From Flavobacteriaceae bacterium (GTDB lineage: Bacteria; Bacteroidota; Bacteroidia; Flavobacteriales; Flavobacteriaceae): a stretch of DNA of 14,636 nucleotides. Shown here one piece after another: positions 6,988 through 14,636 of the stretch. The DNA is taken from contig JAQWFV010000048.1 in NCBI GenBank assembly GCA_029238555.1, positions 1-14,636 of the forward strand, given 5' to 3'. Below the pieces are notes generated by a model. That model searched no databases. It saw only the letters and a program-made list of their open reading frames with translations, and was not told the origin of the DNA. The position numbers were made by a program, and so were the translations under genes. Numbering within the stretch: the stretch's first letter is position 1; each line of letters starts with the position of its first letter.

Positions 6988-9183
6988 ATGAGAAAAATAG
7001 CAGTGCTTTTTAGCATCGGCCTTTTGGCCATAAATACCGTTTTAGCCCAAGAAAAAGAAGTGAGTGTAGCGGCTATTTACGATGGAACTTTCAGAACAGA
7101 AGGGATGGATGTCCTTCGGTCTAGAAACAATGGAACCCAGTATACCTTATTGAATTATGACCGCGTAAATAAGATCCAAACCATTGATTTATACGAATAT
7201 GAAACGCTGGAGAAAACGGCTACTTTATTATCTACAGAAGACTTGGAGGGTATTTCATATATGAGTTCATACACTTTTAGCGCAGACGAATCTAAAGTGC
7301 TCTTGGCTACGGATTTAATACCCATTTACAGAAGGTCTACCCTAGGGTCTTATTTTGTGTATGACTTTAATGATAAGTCTTTAATTAAAATAGCCAATGT
7401 TGCCGTTCAAGAGCCCAGTTTATCTCCTGACGGCTCCAAAGTAGCCTATGGTTACGAAAACAATATTTATCTGTTCGATTTAAAGACTAAGCAAACGGAG
7501 CAACTTACTTTTGACGGCGAAAAGAATCGTATTATTAACGGAATTACAGACTGGGTTTACGAAGAGGAATTTGGTTTTGTTCGTGCTTTTGAATGGAGCC
7601 CAGAGGGGACCCATATTGCTTTCTTGAGATTCGACGAAACAGAAGTGCCAGAGTATTCTATGCCCATTTACGGAGAAGATTTATACCCTACACTACAAAC
7701 CTTTAAGTATCCAAAAGCTGGGGAAAACAATGCAGTAGTCAGCTTACATCTCATTGAGTTGGAGGGAGCAAAAACTTCTACAATCCCTGTAGACGCTTAT
7801 TATATTCCCCGAATTATGTGGAAAAATAACCCAGACGAGTTGGCGTTTCAAACCTTTAACAGACACCAAAATGAGCTTGTTTTATATGAGTATAATAAGC
7901 GCAGTGGTGCTCTTTCTGTCTTGCACACGGAAAGAGACGCAGCCTATGTAGACGTGAATGACAACCTTACTTTTTTAGTAGACGACAGTTTTATTTGGAG
8001 CTCTGAAAAAGATGGCTATAACCACCTTTACTTACACGACAAAAGTGGGAAAGAAAAGAGGCAACTTACCTCAGGAGATTGGGAGGTAACTTCTTATTAC
8101 GGCTATGATGAAAAATGCAAAAAGATATTTTTTCAGTCTACCGCTATGGGTTCTATCAATAGAGATGTGTACTCGGTAGGCATTAATGGTAAAAATGCCA
8201 CGCGTTTGACTGCGCAGGATGGGGTGAATAGGGCTAGTTTTTCTGCAGACTTCACTTATTTCATTAACGCACATTCTAATGCTGCCACACCACCTTCTTA
8301 TACATTAAATACCACAGTGCCTAAGAAAAGAGTCCGTGACGCCAATGCTGGGCAGTCTTTAATGTTAAAAACCATTGTAGATAATACGGCTCTTTTAAAT
8401 ACACTAGAGGCTTATAACATAAGCCCAAAAGAGTTTTCTACCCTTGCTGTAAATGGCAACGATCTCAATATGTGGATGATTAAGCCGGCAGATTTTGATC
8501 CTTCCAAAAAGTATCCGCTTTTGATGTTTCAATACAGTGGTCCAGGGTCACAATCTGTTTCTAATACTTGGATGGGTGCTAATGATTACTGGTACCAATT
8601 ATTGCAGTCTAGGGGCTATGTGATTGCTTGTGTAGACGGTAGGGGTACAGGATTTAAGGGAAGAGATTTTAAAAAATCTACTTACTTGCAATTGGTGCGT
8701 TACGAGAGCGACGACCAGATTGCTGCAGCAGAACAATTGTCTGCCCTTCCATATATAGATGAAAACCGTACCGGAATTTGGGGCTGGAGCTTTGGAGGAG
8801 ATATGGCCATGCATTCTATTTTAAAGGGTAATGAGGTGTTTGAAACAGCCATTTCTGTAGCCCCTGTAACTTCTTGGAGGTTTTATGATACTATTTATAC
8901 GGAGCGTTTCATGAGAACGCCACAGGAAAACCCAGAAGGATACGACTTAAATTCTCCACTTAATTACGCGGAGCGATTAAAAGGGAAGTTATTATTAGTT
9001 CACGGTTCTGCAGACGACAATGTGCATTTTCAAAATACCATGAGAATGGTAGAAGCCTTAGTGCAGGCCAACAAACAATTTGATTGGGCGGTATACCCTG
9101 ACAAAAACCACGGTATTTACGGTGGTAAAACCAGGGAGCAACTCTACACTAAAATGACCCAATTTATTTTAAACAACCTTTAA
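6988..9183 (+). CDS. dpp4: Dipeptidyl peptidase IV, S9 family, secreted
   Basis: A prolyl-specific serine exopeptidase that removes X-Pro or X-Ala dipeptides from peptide N-termini, probably in the periplasm. I start at ATG 6988 (731 residues) rather than TTG 6979. This gives a clean signal peptide (MRKIAVLFSIGLLAINTVLA, cleavage near AQEKE). A DPPIV_N beta-propeller covers roughly 75-470 and contains DWVYEEEFG (188-196); its glutamates E193/E194 match the pair that binds the substrate amino terminus in human DPP4. The alpha/beta-hydrolase domain covers about 510-731 with the complete triad: Ser601 in GWSFGG (most relatives have GWSYGG), Asp676 in HGSADDNVHF and His708 in KNHGIYGG. The peptide transporter gene follows 16 bases later, which suggests that released dipeptides are imported directly. 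Confidence 0.95.
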   Translation: MRKIAVLFSIGLLAINTVLAQEKEVSVAAIYDGTFRTEGMDVLRSRNNGTQYTLLNYDRVNKIQTIDLYEYETLEKTATLLSTEDLEGISYMSSYTFSADESKVLLATDLIPIYRRSTLGSYFVYDFNDKSLIKIANVAVQEPSLSPDGSKVAYGYENNIYLFDLKTKQTEQLTFDGEKNRIINGITDWVYEEEFGFVRAFEWSPEGTHIAFLRFDETEVPEYSMPIYGEDLYPTLQTFKYPKAGENNAVVSLHLIELEGAKTSTIPVDAYYIPRIMWKNNPDELAFQTFNRHQNELVLYEYNKRSGALSVLHTERDAAYVDVNDNLTFLVDDSFIWSSEKDGYNHLYLHDKSGKEKRQLTSGDWEVTSYYGYDEKCKKIFFQSTAMGSINRDVYSVGINGKNATRLTAQDGVNRASFSADFTYFINAHSNAATPPSYTLNTTVPKKRVRDANAGQSLMLKTIVDNTALLNTLEAYNISPKEFSTLAVNGNDLNMWMIKPADFDPSKKYPLLMFQYSGPGSQSVSNTWMGANDYWYQLLQSRGYVIACVDGRGTGFKGRDFKKSTYLQLVRYESDDQIAAAEQLSALPYIDENRTGIWGWSFGGDMAMHSILKGNEVFETAISVAPVTSWRFYDTIYTERFMRTPQENPEGYDLNSPLNYAERLKGKLLLVHGSADDNVHFQNTMRMVEALVQANKQFDWAVYPDKNHGIYGGKTREQLYTKMTQFILNNL

Positions 9184-9199
9184 TACATACATTACTTAT

Positions 9200-10726
9200 A
9201 TGACTACTCCTAGCCAAACACCAAAAGACATTCTGGGTCACCCTCAGGGACTTTTTTACCTATTCTTCGCTGAACTTTGGGAGCGTTTTAGTTTCTATGG
9301 AATGCGCGCCTTGTTGACCCTTTATATGGTGAATAAAATATTTGAAGCCTTGAGCACTAGAGATGTGGCCGCAGCTGCAGTCTATGCCTCTTACGGTTCT
9401 TTAGTATATGCTTCTACCGTGATTGGTGGTAAGATTTCAGATACCACATTGGGCCTTAGAAGGTCTATTTTTCTAGGGGGTATTCTCATGTCTTTGGGAC
9501 ACTTTGTCCTAGCAGTAGACAATACCTATGCCTTTTATTTGGCCTTGGGACTCATTGTGGTGGGTAACGGTTTTTTTAAGCCCAATATTTCCACTTTTGT
9601 GGGCTCCCTTTACAAGGACGGCGATGTGAGAAAAGACTCAGGGTTCACCATTTTTTATATGGGAATTAATATTGGTGGTTGGGTAGCTCCGTTATTATGT
9701 GGCTGGTTGGCTGCAACTTACGGATGGCATTACGGCTTTGGCTTGGCAGGATTTGGGATGTTATTAGGTCTTGTTTTCTTTTGGAATGGGATTAAAAGAC
9801 AGGTTTTTGGGACAGAGGGCTTGCCGCCTTCTCAAGCGGCTATAGACAAACCATTACTAGGGGTTTCTCAAGGGAAAATGATTCCTGTATTGGCTTTTTT
9901 AGCGGCTCCAGTAATTGCCTTTTTATTGTCTTCCTATGGTCCTTTTATGAACGGGGAGACCATTTTGGGAGACCAAAACTTAGTGAATATTATTTTTAAG
10001 GGTATAGGGATTGTGATTCTGTTCTACTTAGCTAAGGTCTTAATAGATGCCACTATTGAGGAGCGTAAAAAATTAATAGTGGCTATTTTAATCACCTTTT
10101 TCATGACTATTTTCTGGGGTTTCCACGAACTGTCAGGAAGTGTGATTACCTTATTTGCTGCTAGAAATGTGAATTTGAGTCTTATGGACGCGGCTCAGAC
10201 CAACTCCTTAAACTCTATGTTTATTATTATCCTAGCTATTCCAATTTCACTTATGTGGGCGTATTTGGCTAAGACAAAAAGAAATCCAAGAACCCCTTAT
10301 AAATTTGGTCTAGGCCTTCTATTTGCTGGATTGAGTTTTTATATTCTTTCTATTAGTGGCTTACAAGCAGATGAGAATGGAATGGTTCCTTTTAGCTATT
10401 TACTAATCATGTATTTTATGTTGTCTATTGGAGAATTGTTTATGTCTCCGGTAGGGCTTTCAAAAATTACGGACCTTTCGCCCAAAAGAATTGTGGCATT
10501 TATGATGGGAATTTGGTTCTTGTCTTCTGCCTATGCCTTCCAAGTGGTTGGTTTTATTAGTAAAGAACTGGCGGTGGAGAGTGACAATGCCAATGTGGGT
10601 GGCCTGGAAACATTGACGGTCTATACCGACGGATTTGAATTAATCGCCATGTATTCTATTGGAGCAGGGGTATTGGTTTTAATCGCGTCTCCATTTATTA
10701 AGAAACTAATGGGTAATGTGCACTAA
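9200..10726 (+). CDS. POT-family proton-coupled peptide transporter
   Basis: A 508-residue member of the proton-dependent oligopeptide transporter (POT/PTR2) branch of the major facilitator superfamily, in the inner membrane. It imports di- and tripeptides with protons. Diagnostic features are the ExxER motif in helix 1 (AELWERFSFYGMRALL; E25, E28, R29), the GKISDTTLG loop after helix 2, NGFFKPNIST (123-132) and the PTR2 signature FYMGINIGGWVAPL (152-165). A later helix carries FWGFHELSGSVITLF, corresponding to the 'FEQxGSS' block of the family. Length and hydrophobicity fit 12-14 helices. It lies 16 bases after the dipeptidyl peptidase gene and surely shares its transcript. Substrate length preference is not deducible. 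No strong terminator follows; the convergent comEC stop is only 36 bases away, and the only structure there is a 5-bp hairpin (TCCTG/CAGGA, 10740-10752) with no T-tract. Confidence 0.95.
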   Translation: MTTPSQTPKDILGHPQGLFYLFFAELWERFSFYGMRALLTLYMVNKIFEALSTRDVAAAAVYASYGSLVYASTVIGGKISDTTLGLRRSIFLGGILMSLGHFVLAVDNTYAFYLALGLIVVGNGFFKPNISTFVGSLYKDGDVRKDSGFTIFYMGINIGGWVAPLLCGWLAATYGWHYGFGLAGFGMLLGLVFFWNGIKRQVFGTEGLPPSQAAIDKPLLGVSQGKMIPVLAFLAAPVIAFLLSSYGPFMNGETILGDQNLVNIIFKGIGIVILFYLAKVLIDATIEERKKLIVAILITFFMTIFWGFHELSGSVITLFAARNVNLSLMDAAQTNSLNSMFIIILAIPISLMWAYLAKTKRNPRTPYKFGLGLLFAGLSFYILSISGLQADENGMVPFSYLLIMYFMLSIGELFMSPVGLSKITDLSPKRIVAFMMGIWFLSSAYAFQVVGFISKELAVESDNANVGGLETLTVYTDGFELIAMYSIGAGVLVLIASPFIKKLMGNVH

Positions 10727-10762
10727 AATGCGGCTAGGCTCCTGTAGCAGGACTTCGCTTAT

Positions 10763-12889
10763 TTAAGGGCTTATATCTCTTTTAAAATCATAAAAACCTT
10801 GGGTGTCTATCTTCCAGATTAGGCGCCCATTTTTTTGCGCCCATTTTTCCCAAGTGTTCATTTCTTTGGTAGGGTAAAAACCGCTGTAAATGACCCTGGT
10901 ATTTACAAGCTGCTCGGGATTAAAATACGACGGGTATACCCGAGTACTCGAATCTATAAGGACATGACTTATTGGGCCTTTAATCTGGTTTTTTATTTTT
11001 GGAAATACCATTTTAAATGGCCCTAATTGATAGTTGTTCACCCATTTTTTATGGATTGTTTCACGAATGTCATAATTGTTTTTAAAGCTGTTTATAGTGT
11101 TTTTGTCTAAGGGCTTTTCACTGAAGTATTCCATGGTTTTATGATCAATAGACAGCAGCGTGATTTGTCCATAGGATTTTATGATATAATGCTCATTGGT
11201 CTTATGATCGTATATTTTTTGGCCCAGTACAATACTTTGAAAAATCAGTGTGGCCCATAAAAAGTAACGCCAGCTTTTTGGCTTGCGGTATTTTTGGAGC
11301 TGCCATAGTAAAAACCCCAGAGTCAAAATCAGTAAAGCCCAAAGGTAACTAGTCGGAAAGTAAATGTTTTTGAGTATCCACTGATCCTGTGCACCGATCC
11401 ATTCCACCGTATTGTTTAAGATTAGAAAGCCCTTGTTTAGGACGTATAACAATAGATTAGGCGGGCTAGAAAATACCCACCAAATTCCAGTAAAAATCCC
11501 CAGACCAAGCAGTAAGCCTATCCAAGGAATAATTAAAAGATTGGTGGCTAGAAACAACAAAGGAAATTGATGAAATGAAAATAAGGAGGGCCCTAATACC
11601 CCCAATTGCGCCAAAAGGCTGATGCTCGCTAGCTGCCATACCTTTTTGACATATTTGTTTTTGGGAACACCCATTGATTCTATGAGGGGCATTCCTAAAA
11701 GAATACTAGCGACTGCTGCGTAACTCATTACAAAGCCCAAAGAGAAAAGCACCAATGGATTCCACAATAGCATAAAGAAAAATGAAATGGCGAGGTAATG
11801 CAGAGAAAACATAGGCCTATTAAAAATCCAAGCAATAGACAAGAAGCTAAACATAGAAACAGCCCTTACGACAGATGGAGCACTTCCTGAAAATATTGCA
11901 TAGGTCCACAAACCAATTAAAAGCAGTATGCTAGAGAGTATTTTACCCCCAGCTAGCCTCTGTAGTGGTGCTAAGAAAAACAACAGCATAGCTGCAATCA
12001 TTCCTATGTGTAGGCCAGATATGGCCAAAATATGAGCCGCCCCTGCATTTTGGTATGCCATTCGTAAGTCTGGATCTAGCCTTGTTTTTTCACCAAAAAC
12101 CAACGCGCTATACACTTGAACTACAGCGGAATCTAAAGCAGTTGTTTGTAATTTCTCTAGAATTTCACGCTTTCTCTCTGCAATCAGAGAGCGGTACTTA
12201 AAAGTGTATTTAGTGTTTGCGGTTTCTATTTTTTTCCAATGGCTCATGTAAAAGGTGAAATGAATATCTTGGGTCCTGAGGTAGTTTTTATAACTAAACC
12301 CTCTCGGTAATTGCCTGGCACTTGGAATGTTTAAATATCCCTTAGCAATACCGACCTGACCTTCTTTGAAGGCTTTTTTCAAGGAGTCTTTGGCATGAGA
12401 GAGCAATACTTTCACCTTTTTTGTAGGGTTGGTTTTAGGATGATTGTTAGTTAAACCGGTGCAGTCCTTAATTTTTATGGGGTGAATCTCGGCCACATAC
12501 CTGTACTGCTTTCCATTGCTTTTTAGCAGTGATTCAATAACGAATTGATAATATTGTGATTTATTTTGCTGTAGTTCAAGTGTGAATGGGTTAATGGTTT
12601 CTCGGGTATTTTTTTGTTTTCCTTCATGCTGTAGCATTTTGAATAGCCTTTGGCTTGGATGCATTTCCATGCGCAGGCTTCCCATTAAAAATGCTGTTAC
12701 AAAACAGAAAACCCAAAATAGATGGGTCCTTGTTTTGGTGAAATAGGCCAATAAAATAGTGCAGACAGCAAGGCTTATTATTAGGGTATTACCAGTGAAT
12801 AAAGGAATAAAGCCTTTGTAAATAGTGAAGATTCCTAGGCTATATCCCAGGAGGAGTAATAACAGATGAGCAGATTGTTTAAAAAACAT
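10763..12889 (-). CDS. comEC: ComEC/Rec2-family DNA uptake channel protein
   Basis: A 708-residue inner-membrane protein of the ComEC/Rec2 family, which forms the channel for single-stranded DNA in natural transformation. It has N-terminal helices (about 7-25, 33-49 and 56-72) and a soluble OB-fold-like DUF4131 region (about 98-215, ending RGFSYKNYLRTQDIHF). The Competence domain follows (about 255-535), with GEKTRLDPDLRMAYQNAGAA and HILAISGLHIG (286-296) and SGSAPSVVRA (334-343), and about eight further helices. The last ~150 residues (560-708) replace the metallo-beta-lactamase-like domain of Firmicutes ComEC and contain no HxHxDH metal motif. Short tails of this kind are, as far as I recall, common in Bacteroidota. 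I see no frameshift. The gene appears to be transcribed separately from lpxB, 118 bases upstream. Confidence 0.92.
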   Translation of the reverse strand: MFFKQSAHLLLLLLGYSLGIFTIYKGFIPLFTGNTLIISLAVCTILLAYFTKTRTHLFWVFCFVTAFLMGSLRMEMHPSQRLFKMLQHEGKQKNTRETINPFTLELQQNKSQYYQFVIESLLKSNGKQYRYVAEIHPIKIKDCTGLTNNHPKTNPTKKVKVLLSHAKDSLKKAFKEGQVGIAKGYLNIPSARQLPRGFSYKNYLRTQDIHFTFYMSHWKKIETANTKYTFKYRSLIAERKREILEKLQTTALDSAVVQVYSALVFGEKTRLDPDLRMAYQNAGAAHILAISGLHIGMIAAMLLFFLAPLQRLAGGKILSSILLLIGLWTYAIFSGSAPSVVRAVSMFSFLSIAWIFNRPMFSLHYLAISFFFMLLWNPLVLFSLGFVMSYAAVASILLGMPLIESMGVPKNKYVKKVWQLASISLLAQLGVLGPSLFSFHQFPLLFLATNLLIIPWIGLLLGLGIFTGIWWVFSSPPNLLLYVLNKGFLILNNTVEWIGAQDQWILKNIYFPTSYLWALLILTLGFLLWQLQKYRKPKSWRYFLWATLIFQSIVLGQKIYDHKTNEHYIIKSYGQITLLSIDHKTMEYFSEKPLDKNTINSFKNNYDIRETIHKKWVNNYQLGPFKMVFPKIKNQIKGPISHVLIDSSTRVYPSYFNPEQLVNTRVIYSGFYPTKEMNTWEKWAQKNGRLIWKIDTQGFYDFKRDISP

Positions 12890-12995
12890 AGTTCCTATTG
12901 GTCACTAGGTTTTTTTGGTAAAATAGCGGGGAATTGCCTTTAATAAACAGCAATTTATGGCATTGGTTAAAGCATTTGCAAACTAGCTTTAATTT

Positions 12996-13003
12996 CTAAG
13001 ATA
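12996..13003 (-). promoter_or_regulatory. Possible -7 element upstream of comEC
   Basis: On the minus strand this reads TATCTTAG, the same octamer as before mvaA, just after the lpxB stop. It would leave a 5' leader of roughly 95-105 bases before the comEC ATG. The 118-base spacer contains no gene. A weaker TATTTTAC lies nearer the start, so the promoter position is uncertain. Confidence 0.25.
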
Positions 13004-13007
13004 CAAT

Positions 13008-14126
13008 TTATTTATGGGACTTGAGTGAATGGACTATGGCGGTGGCTGTTCTTTTTGCTGCGCCTCCTGCACCTAGTTTTTGCTTTAGGATTTGATAGTT
13101 TTCCAATTGATTTTCCCGTTCACTGCCTTCTAAAATTTTATGCAAGTGTGTTTCTAAGTTTTTCACGCTTAAATTATTTTGGATCAGCTCTGGTACCGCC
13201 TCTTTATTTAAAATAAGATTGACCAATGAGATGTAAGGAAGGGTGATGATTTTTTTTGCAATCCAGTAAGTGAGCCATTGGGTTTTATAACACACAATTT
13301 GTGGGACTCCAATCAATGCGGTTTCTAGGGTGGCTGTTCCACTAGTCACAAGCGCAGCTTTTGCGTGTTGCAGTAAGGCATAAGTTTGGCCTTGAACAAT
13401 TTTTACTGGAGCGTCTCCTATAATGTCCGTGTACATTTTAAGCGGAATATTTGGCGCTGCAGCCAATACAAATTGTTGGCCTTTAAAAATTTTACTTGTC
13501 CTGATTAATAGCGGTAAAACAGCTTTTATCTCTCCTTTTCTAGAGCCTGGTAAAAGGGCAATAATATTTTTTTCTGAAGATAATTTTTGTGTAGTGGCCC
13601 AATTTTTTTCTGGCGCTTTTAAGTCCGAAATGGGATCTAATAGCGGGTGACCCACAAAAGTTGGGTTGTAGTGGTGTTTTTTGTAAAAATCAGGTTCAAA
13701 CGGTAAAGTCACATATAAGTGGTCTATACTGGATTTGATTTTTTCCACTCGCTTAGGTCTAGAAGCCCAAACTTGAGGGGCTATATAATAGTGTGTAGCA
13801 AAGCCGTTATCCTTGGCCCAAGGAGCAATTCTTAAATTAAAGCCCGAGAAATCAATAAAAATAACAGCATCTGGTTTAAACTCAAGAAGGTCTTTTTTAC
13901 AGAAAGAAATATTTTTAAATATTTGAGGGAGCTTTTTTAAAACATCTATAAAGCCCATCACAGCAATGTCTTTATAGTGCTTGGCTAATACTGCGCCTTG
14001 TGCTTCCATAAGATCTCCTCCCCAAGCCCTAACCTGTGCATTGGTGTCTGTTTCCATTAAATGTTTAATCAAATAACTTCCATGAAGATCTCCTGAGGCC
14101 TCCCCTGCAATCACATAGTATTTCAT
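13008..14126 (-). CDS. lpxB: Lipid-A-disaccharide synthase
   Basis: A 372-residue GT19 glycosyltransferase. It condenses UDP-2,3-diacylglucosamine with lipid X to form the lipid A disaccharide, at the cytoplasmic face of the inner membrane. Motifs in order: GEASGDLHG (8-16) near the N-terminus, AVMGFIDVLKKLP (55-67), IDFSGFNLR (91-99, around the aspartate expected to be catalytic), YIAPQVWASRP (114-124), LLPGSRKGEI (191-200), TSGTATLE (261-268) in the UDP-sugar site, and VNLILNKEAVPEL (302-314). The length is usual for the family. Its ATG overlaps the stop of the preceding small membrane protein gene as ATGA, so the two are translationally coupled in a surE - small protein - lpxB operon. With lptC at the other end of the window, this confirms an LPS- or LOS-producing cell. 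Confidence 0.96.
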   Translation of the reverse strand: MKYYVIAGEASGDLHGSYLIKHLMETDTNAQVRAWGGDLMEAQGAVLAKHYKDIAVMGFIDVLKKLPQIFKNISFCKKDLLEFKPDAVIFIDFSGFNLRIAPWAKDNGFATHYYIAPQVWASRPKRVEKIKSSIDHLYVTLPFEPDFYKKHHYNPTFVGHPLLDPISDLKAPEKNWATTQKLSSEKNIIALLPGSRKGEIKAVLPLLIRTSKIFKGQQFVLAAAPNIPLKMYTDIIGDAPVKIVQGQTYALLQHAKAALVTSGTATLETALIGVPQIVCYKTQWLTYWIAKKIITLPYISLVNLILNKEAVPELIQNNLSVKNLETHLHKILEGSERENQLENYQILKQKLGAGGAAKRTATAIVHSLKSHK

Positions 14127-14425
14127 AGCCCCATAGCTTTTAACATTAAAATACCCAATGCTGCAGTAATTGTCGCTATTAAAACCCCTTTTGCTTCAGG
14201 GTCTTTTTTGAATTTAATAAAGGTAAAAAAAGCCAGTAAATTTAAAATGGCACCTAGTCCAATAATAGCACCAAGGTACCCATTTGAGTAGGCCGCTTGG
14301 AGGGTAGTTGTTATTTTAAGCGGAGAAAAAAGTAGGATGTATAGCAGTATACCCAAGCTATTTGCGAGGAATCCTATTCCTATCCCTGTAGCTATTTTAT
14401 AGCGGTGTTTTCCACTACTCTGCAT
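14123..14425 (-). CDS. Small hydrophobic membrane protein between surE and lpxB
   Basis: Read from ATG 14425 this is a 100-residue protein. It starts MQSSGKHRYKIATG and has three hydrophobic segments (about 11-33, 50-69 and 81-97) joined by a polar stretch rich in Lys, Asp and Glu (FIKFKKDPEAKG). An upstream ATG at 14506 would give 127 residues, but that extension lies entirely in another frame of surE, so I reject it. The chosen start overlaps the end of surE by 11 bases and has GGGAG just upstream; the stop overlaps lpxB by ATGA. I recognise no characterised family. The tight packing with surE and lpxB shows it is a real gene, possibly related to envelope lipid work, but that is inference. 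Confidence 0.8.
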   Translation of the reverse strand: MQSSGKHRYKIATGIGIGFLANSLGILLYILLFSPLKITTTLQAAYSNGYLGAIIGLGAILNLLAFFTFIKFKKDPEAKGVLIATITAALGILMLKAMGL

Positions 14426-14636
14426 GAAGCTCCCAAGTATTAATATTTTGAATAGCATGGTGTGCTGTAAGGTCAAATTGGGTAGGTACAAGGGAGATAT
14501 ATCCATGATCTAAAGCCCATTGATCCGTATCTTCTCCTTTGTCTTGAAGGTCAAAAACACCTGTTAGCCAATAGTAATCCCTTCCCATTGGACTGGTTCT
14601 TTTGTCAAATTTCTCTTTCCAATTTCCTTTGGCCTG
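14415..14636 (-). CDS. surE: 5'/3'-nucleotidase SurE, C-terminal part
   Basis: The last 73 residues of SurE are read from the right edge to TAG at 14415-14417. Characteristic blocks are RTSPMGRDYYWLTG, DKGEDTDQWALDHGYISLVP and PTQFDLTAHHAI, which match the C-terminal portion of the SurE survival-protein phosphatase (nucleoside 5'/3'-monophosphate phosphohydrolase, metal dependent). The N-terminal metal-binding residues lie outside the window. Its final 11 bases overlap the start of the small membrane protein gene, so it heads or belongs to the operon leading to lpxB. Confidence 0.92.
   Translation of the reverse strand, partial: QAKGNWKEKFDKRTSPMGRDYYWLTGVFDLQDKGEDTDQWALDHGYISLVPTQFDLTAHHAIQNINTWELHAE

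Noticed and set aside
10740..10752. Hairpin TCCTG-TAG-CAGGA between the convergent POT and comEC genes, as a terminator
   Set aside because: The stem is only 5 bp with a 3-base loop and no T-tract follows on either strand.
14426..14506. N-terminal extension of the surE-lpxB spacer protein (27 extra residues from ATG 14506)
   Set aside because: It lies wholly within the surE reading frame, which matches the SurE C-terminus clearly; the ATG at 14425 gives the short overlap expected for coupled genes.
1..14636. A hidden defence, mobile or CRISPR system
   Set aside because: No spaced direct repeats, transposase, integrase, toxin-antitoxin or nuclease gene is present; nearly all bases belong to recognisable housekeeping or conserved genes.

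Overview
The window looks like ordinary chromosome of a marine-type Bacteroidota, most likely a Flavobacteriaceae member. The grounds are AT-rich DNA, TAnnTTTG-like promoter elements with little Shine-Dalgarno signal, and protein families typical of that group: a lipoprotein-type LptC, a GYDIA-type GHMP kinase beside a class II HMG-CoA reductase, a DPP-IV/POT pair, and a surE - small membrane protein - lpxB block. I see no mobile element, CRISPR array, tRNA, rRNA or prophage.

Layout. (1) Bases 1-4463, plus strand: the tail of an unidentified gene, then lptC (LPS transport lipoprotein), a 67-residue two-helix membrane protein and a CNNM/CorC-family protein, all abutting or overlapping. After 92 bases comes a large membrane-anchored PpiD-like peptidyl-prolyl isomerase. 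(2) A strong bidirectional terminator (about 4485-4519) separates this from the minus-strand pair mvaA (class II HMG-CoA reductase) and GYDIA GHMP kinase, which share an ATGA overlap and probably serve the mevalonate route to isoprenoids. (3) A 146-base divergent intergenic region leads to a plus-strand pair: a secreted dipeptidyl peptidase IV and, 16 bases later, a POT-family peptide/H+ symporter. Together they form a peptide release-and-import module. (4) On the minus strand, convergent to that pair, lie comEC (DNA uptake channel) and further upstream the overlapping series surE (partial, running off the right edge) - a 100-residue membrane protein - lpxB (lipid A disaccharide synthase).

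The common thread is envelope biogenesis: LptC and LpxB for LPS, the PpiD-like chaperone, and isoprenoid precursors for undecaprenyl and quinone lipids, with peptide nutrition and competence genes interspersed. Three start decisions matter: the CNNM gene starts at GTG 961; the DPP-IV gene is better started at ATG 6988 than at TTG 6979; and the surE-lpxB spacer gene is better started at 14425 than at 14506. I found no convincing new defence or mobile system. The most interesting points are the GYDIA kinase as a candidate for a mevalonate-pathway step and the small membrane proteins tightly coupled to LPS genes.
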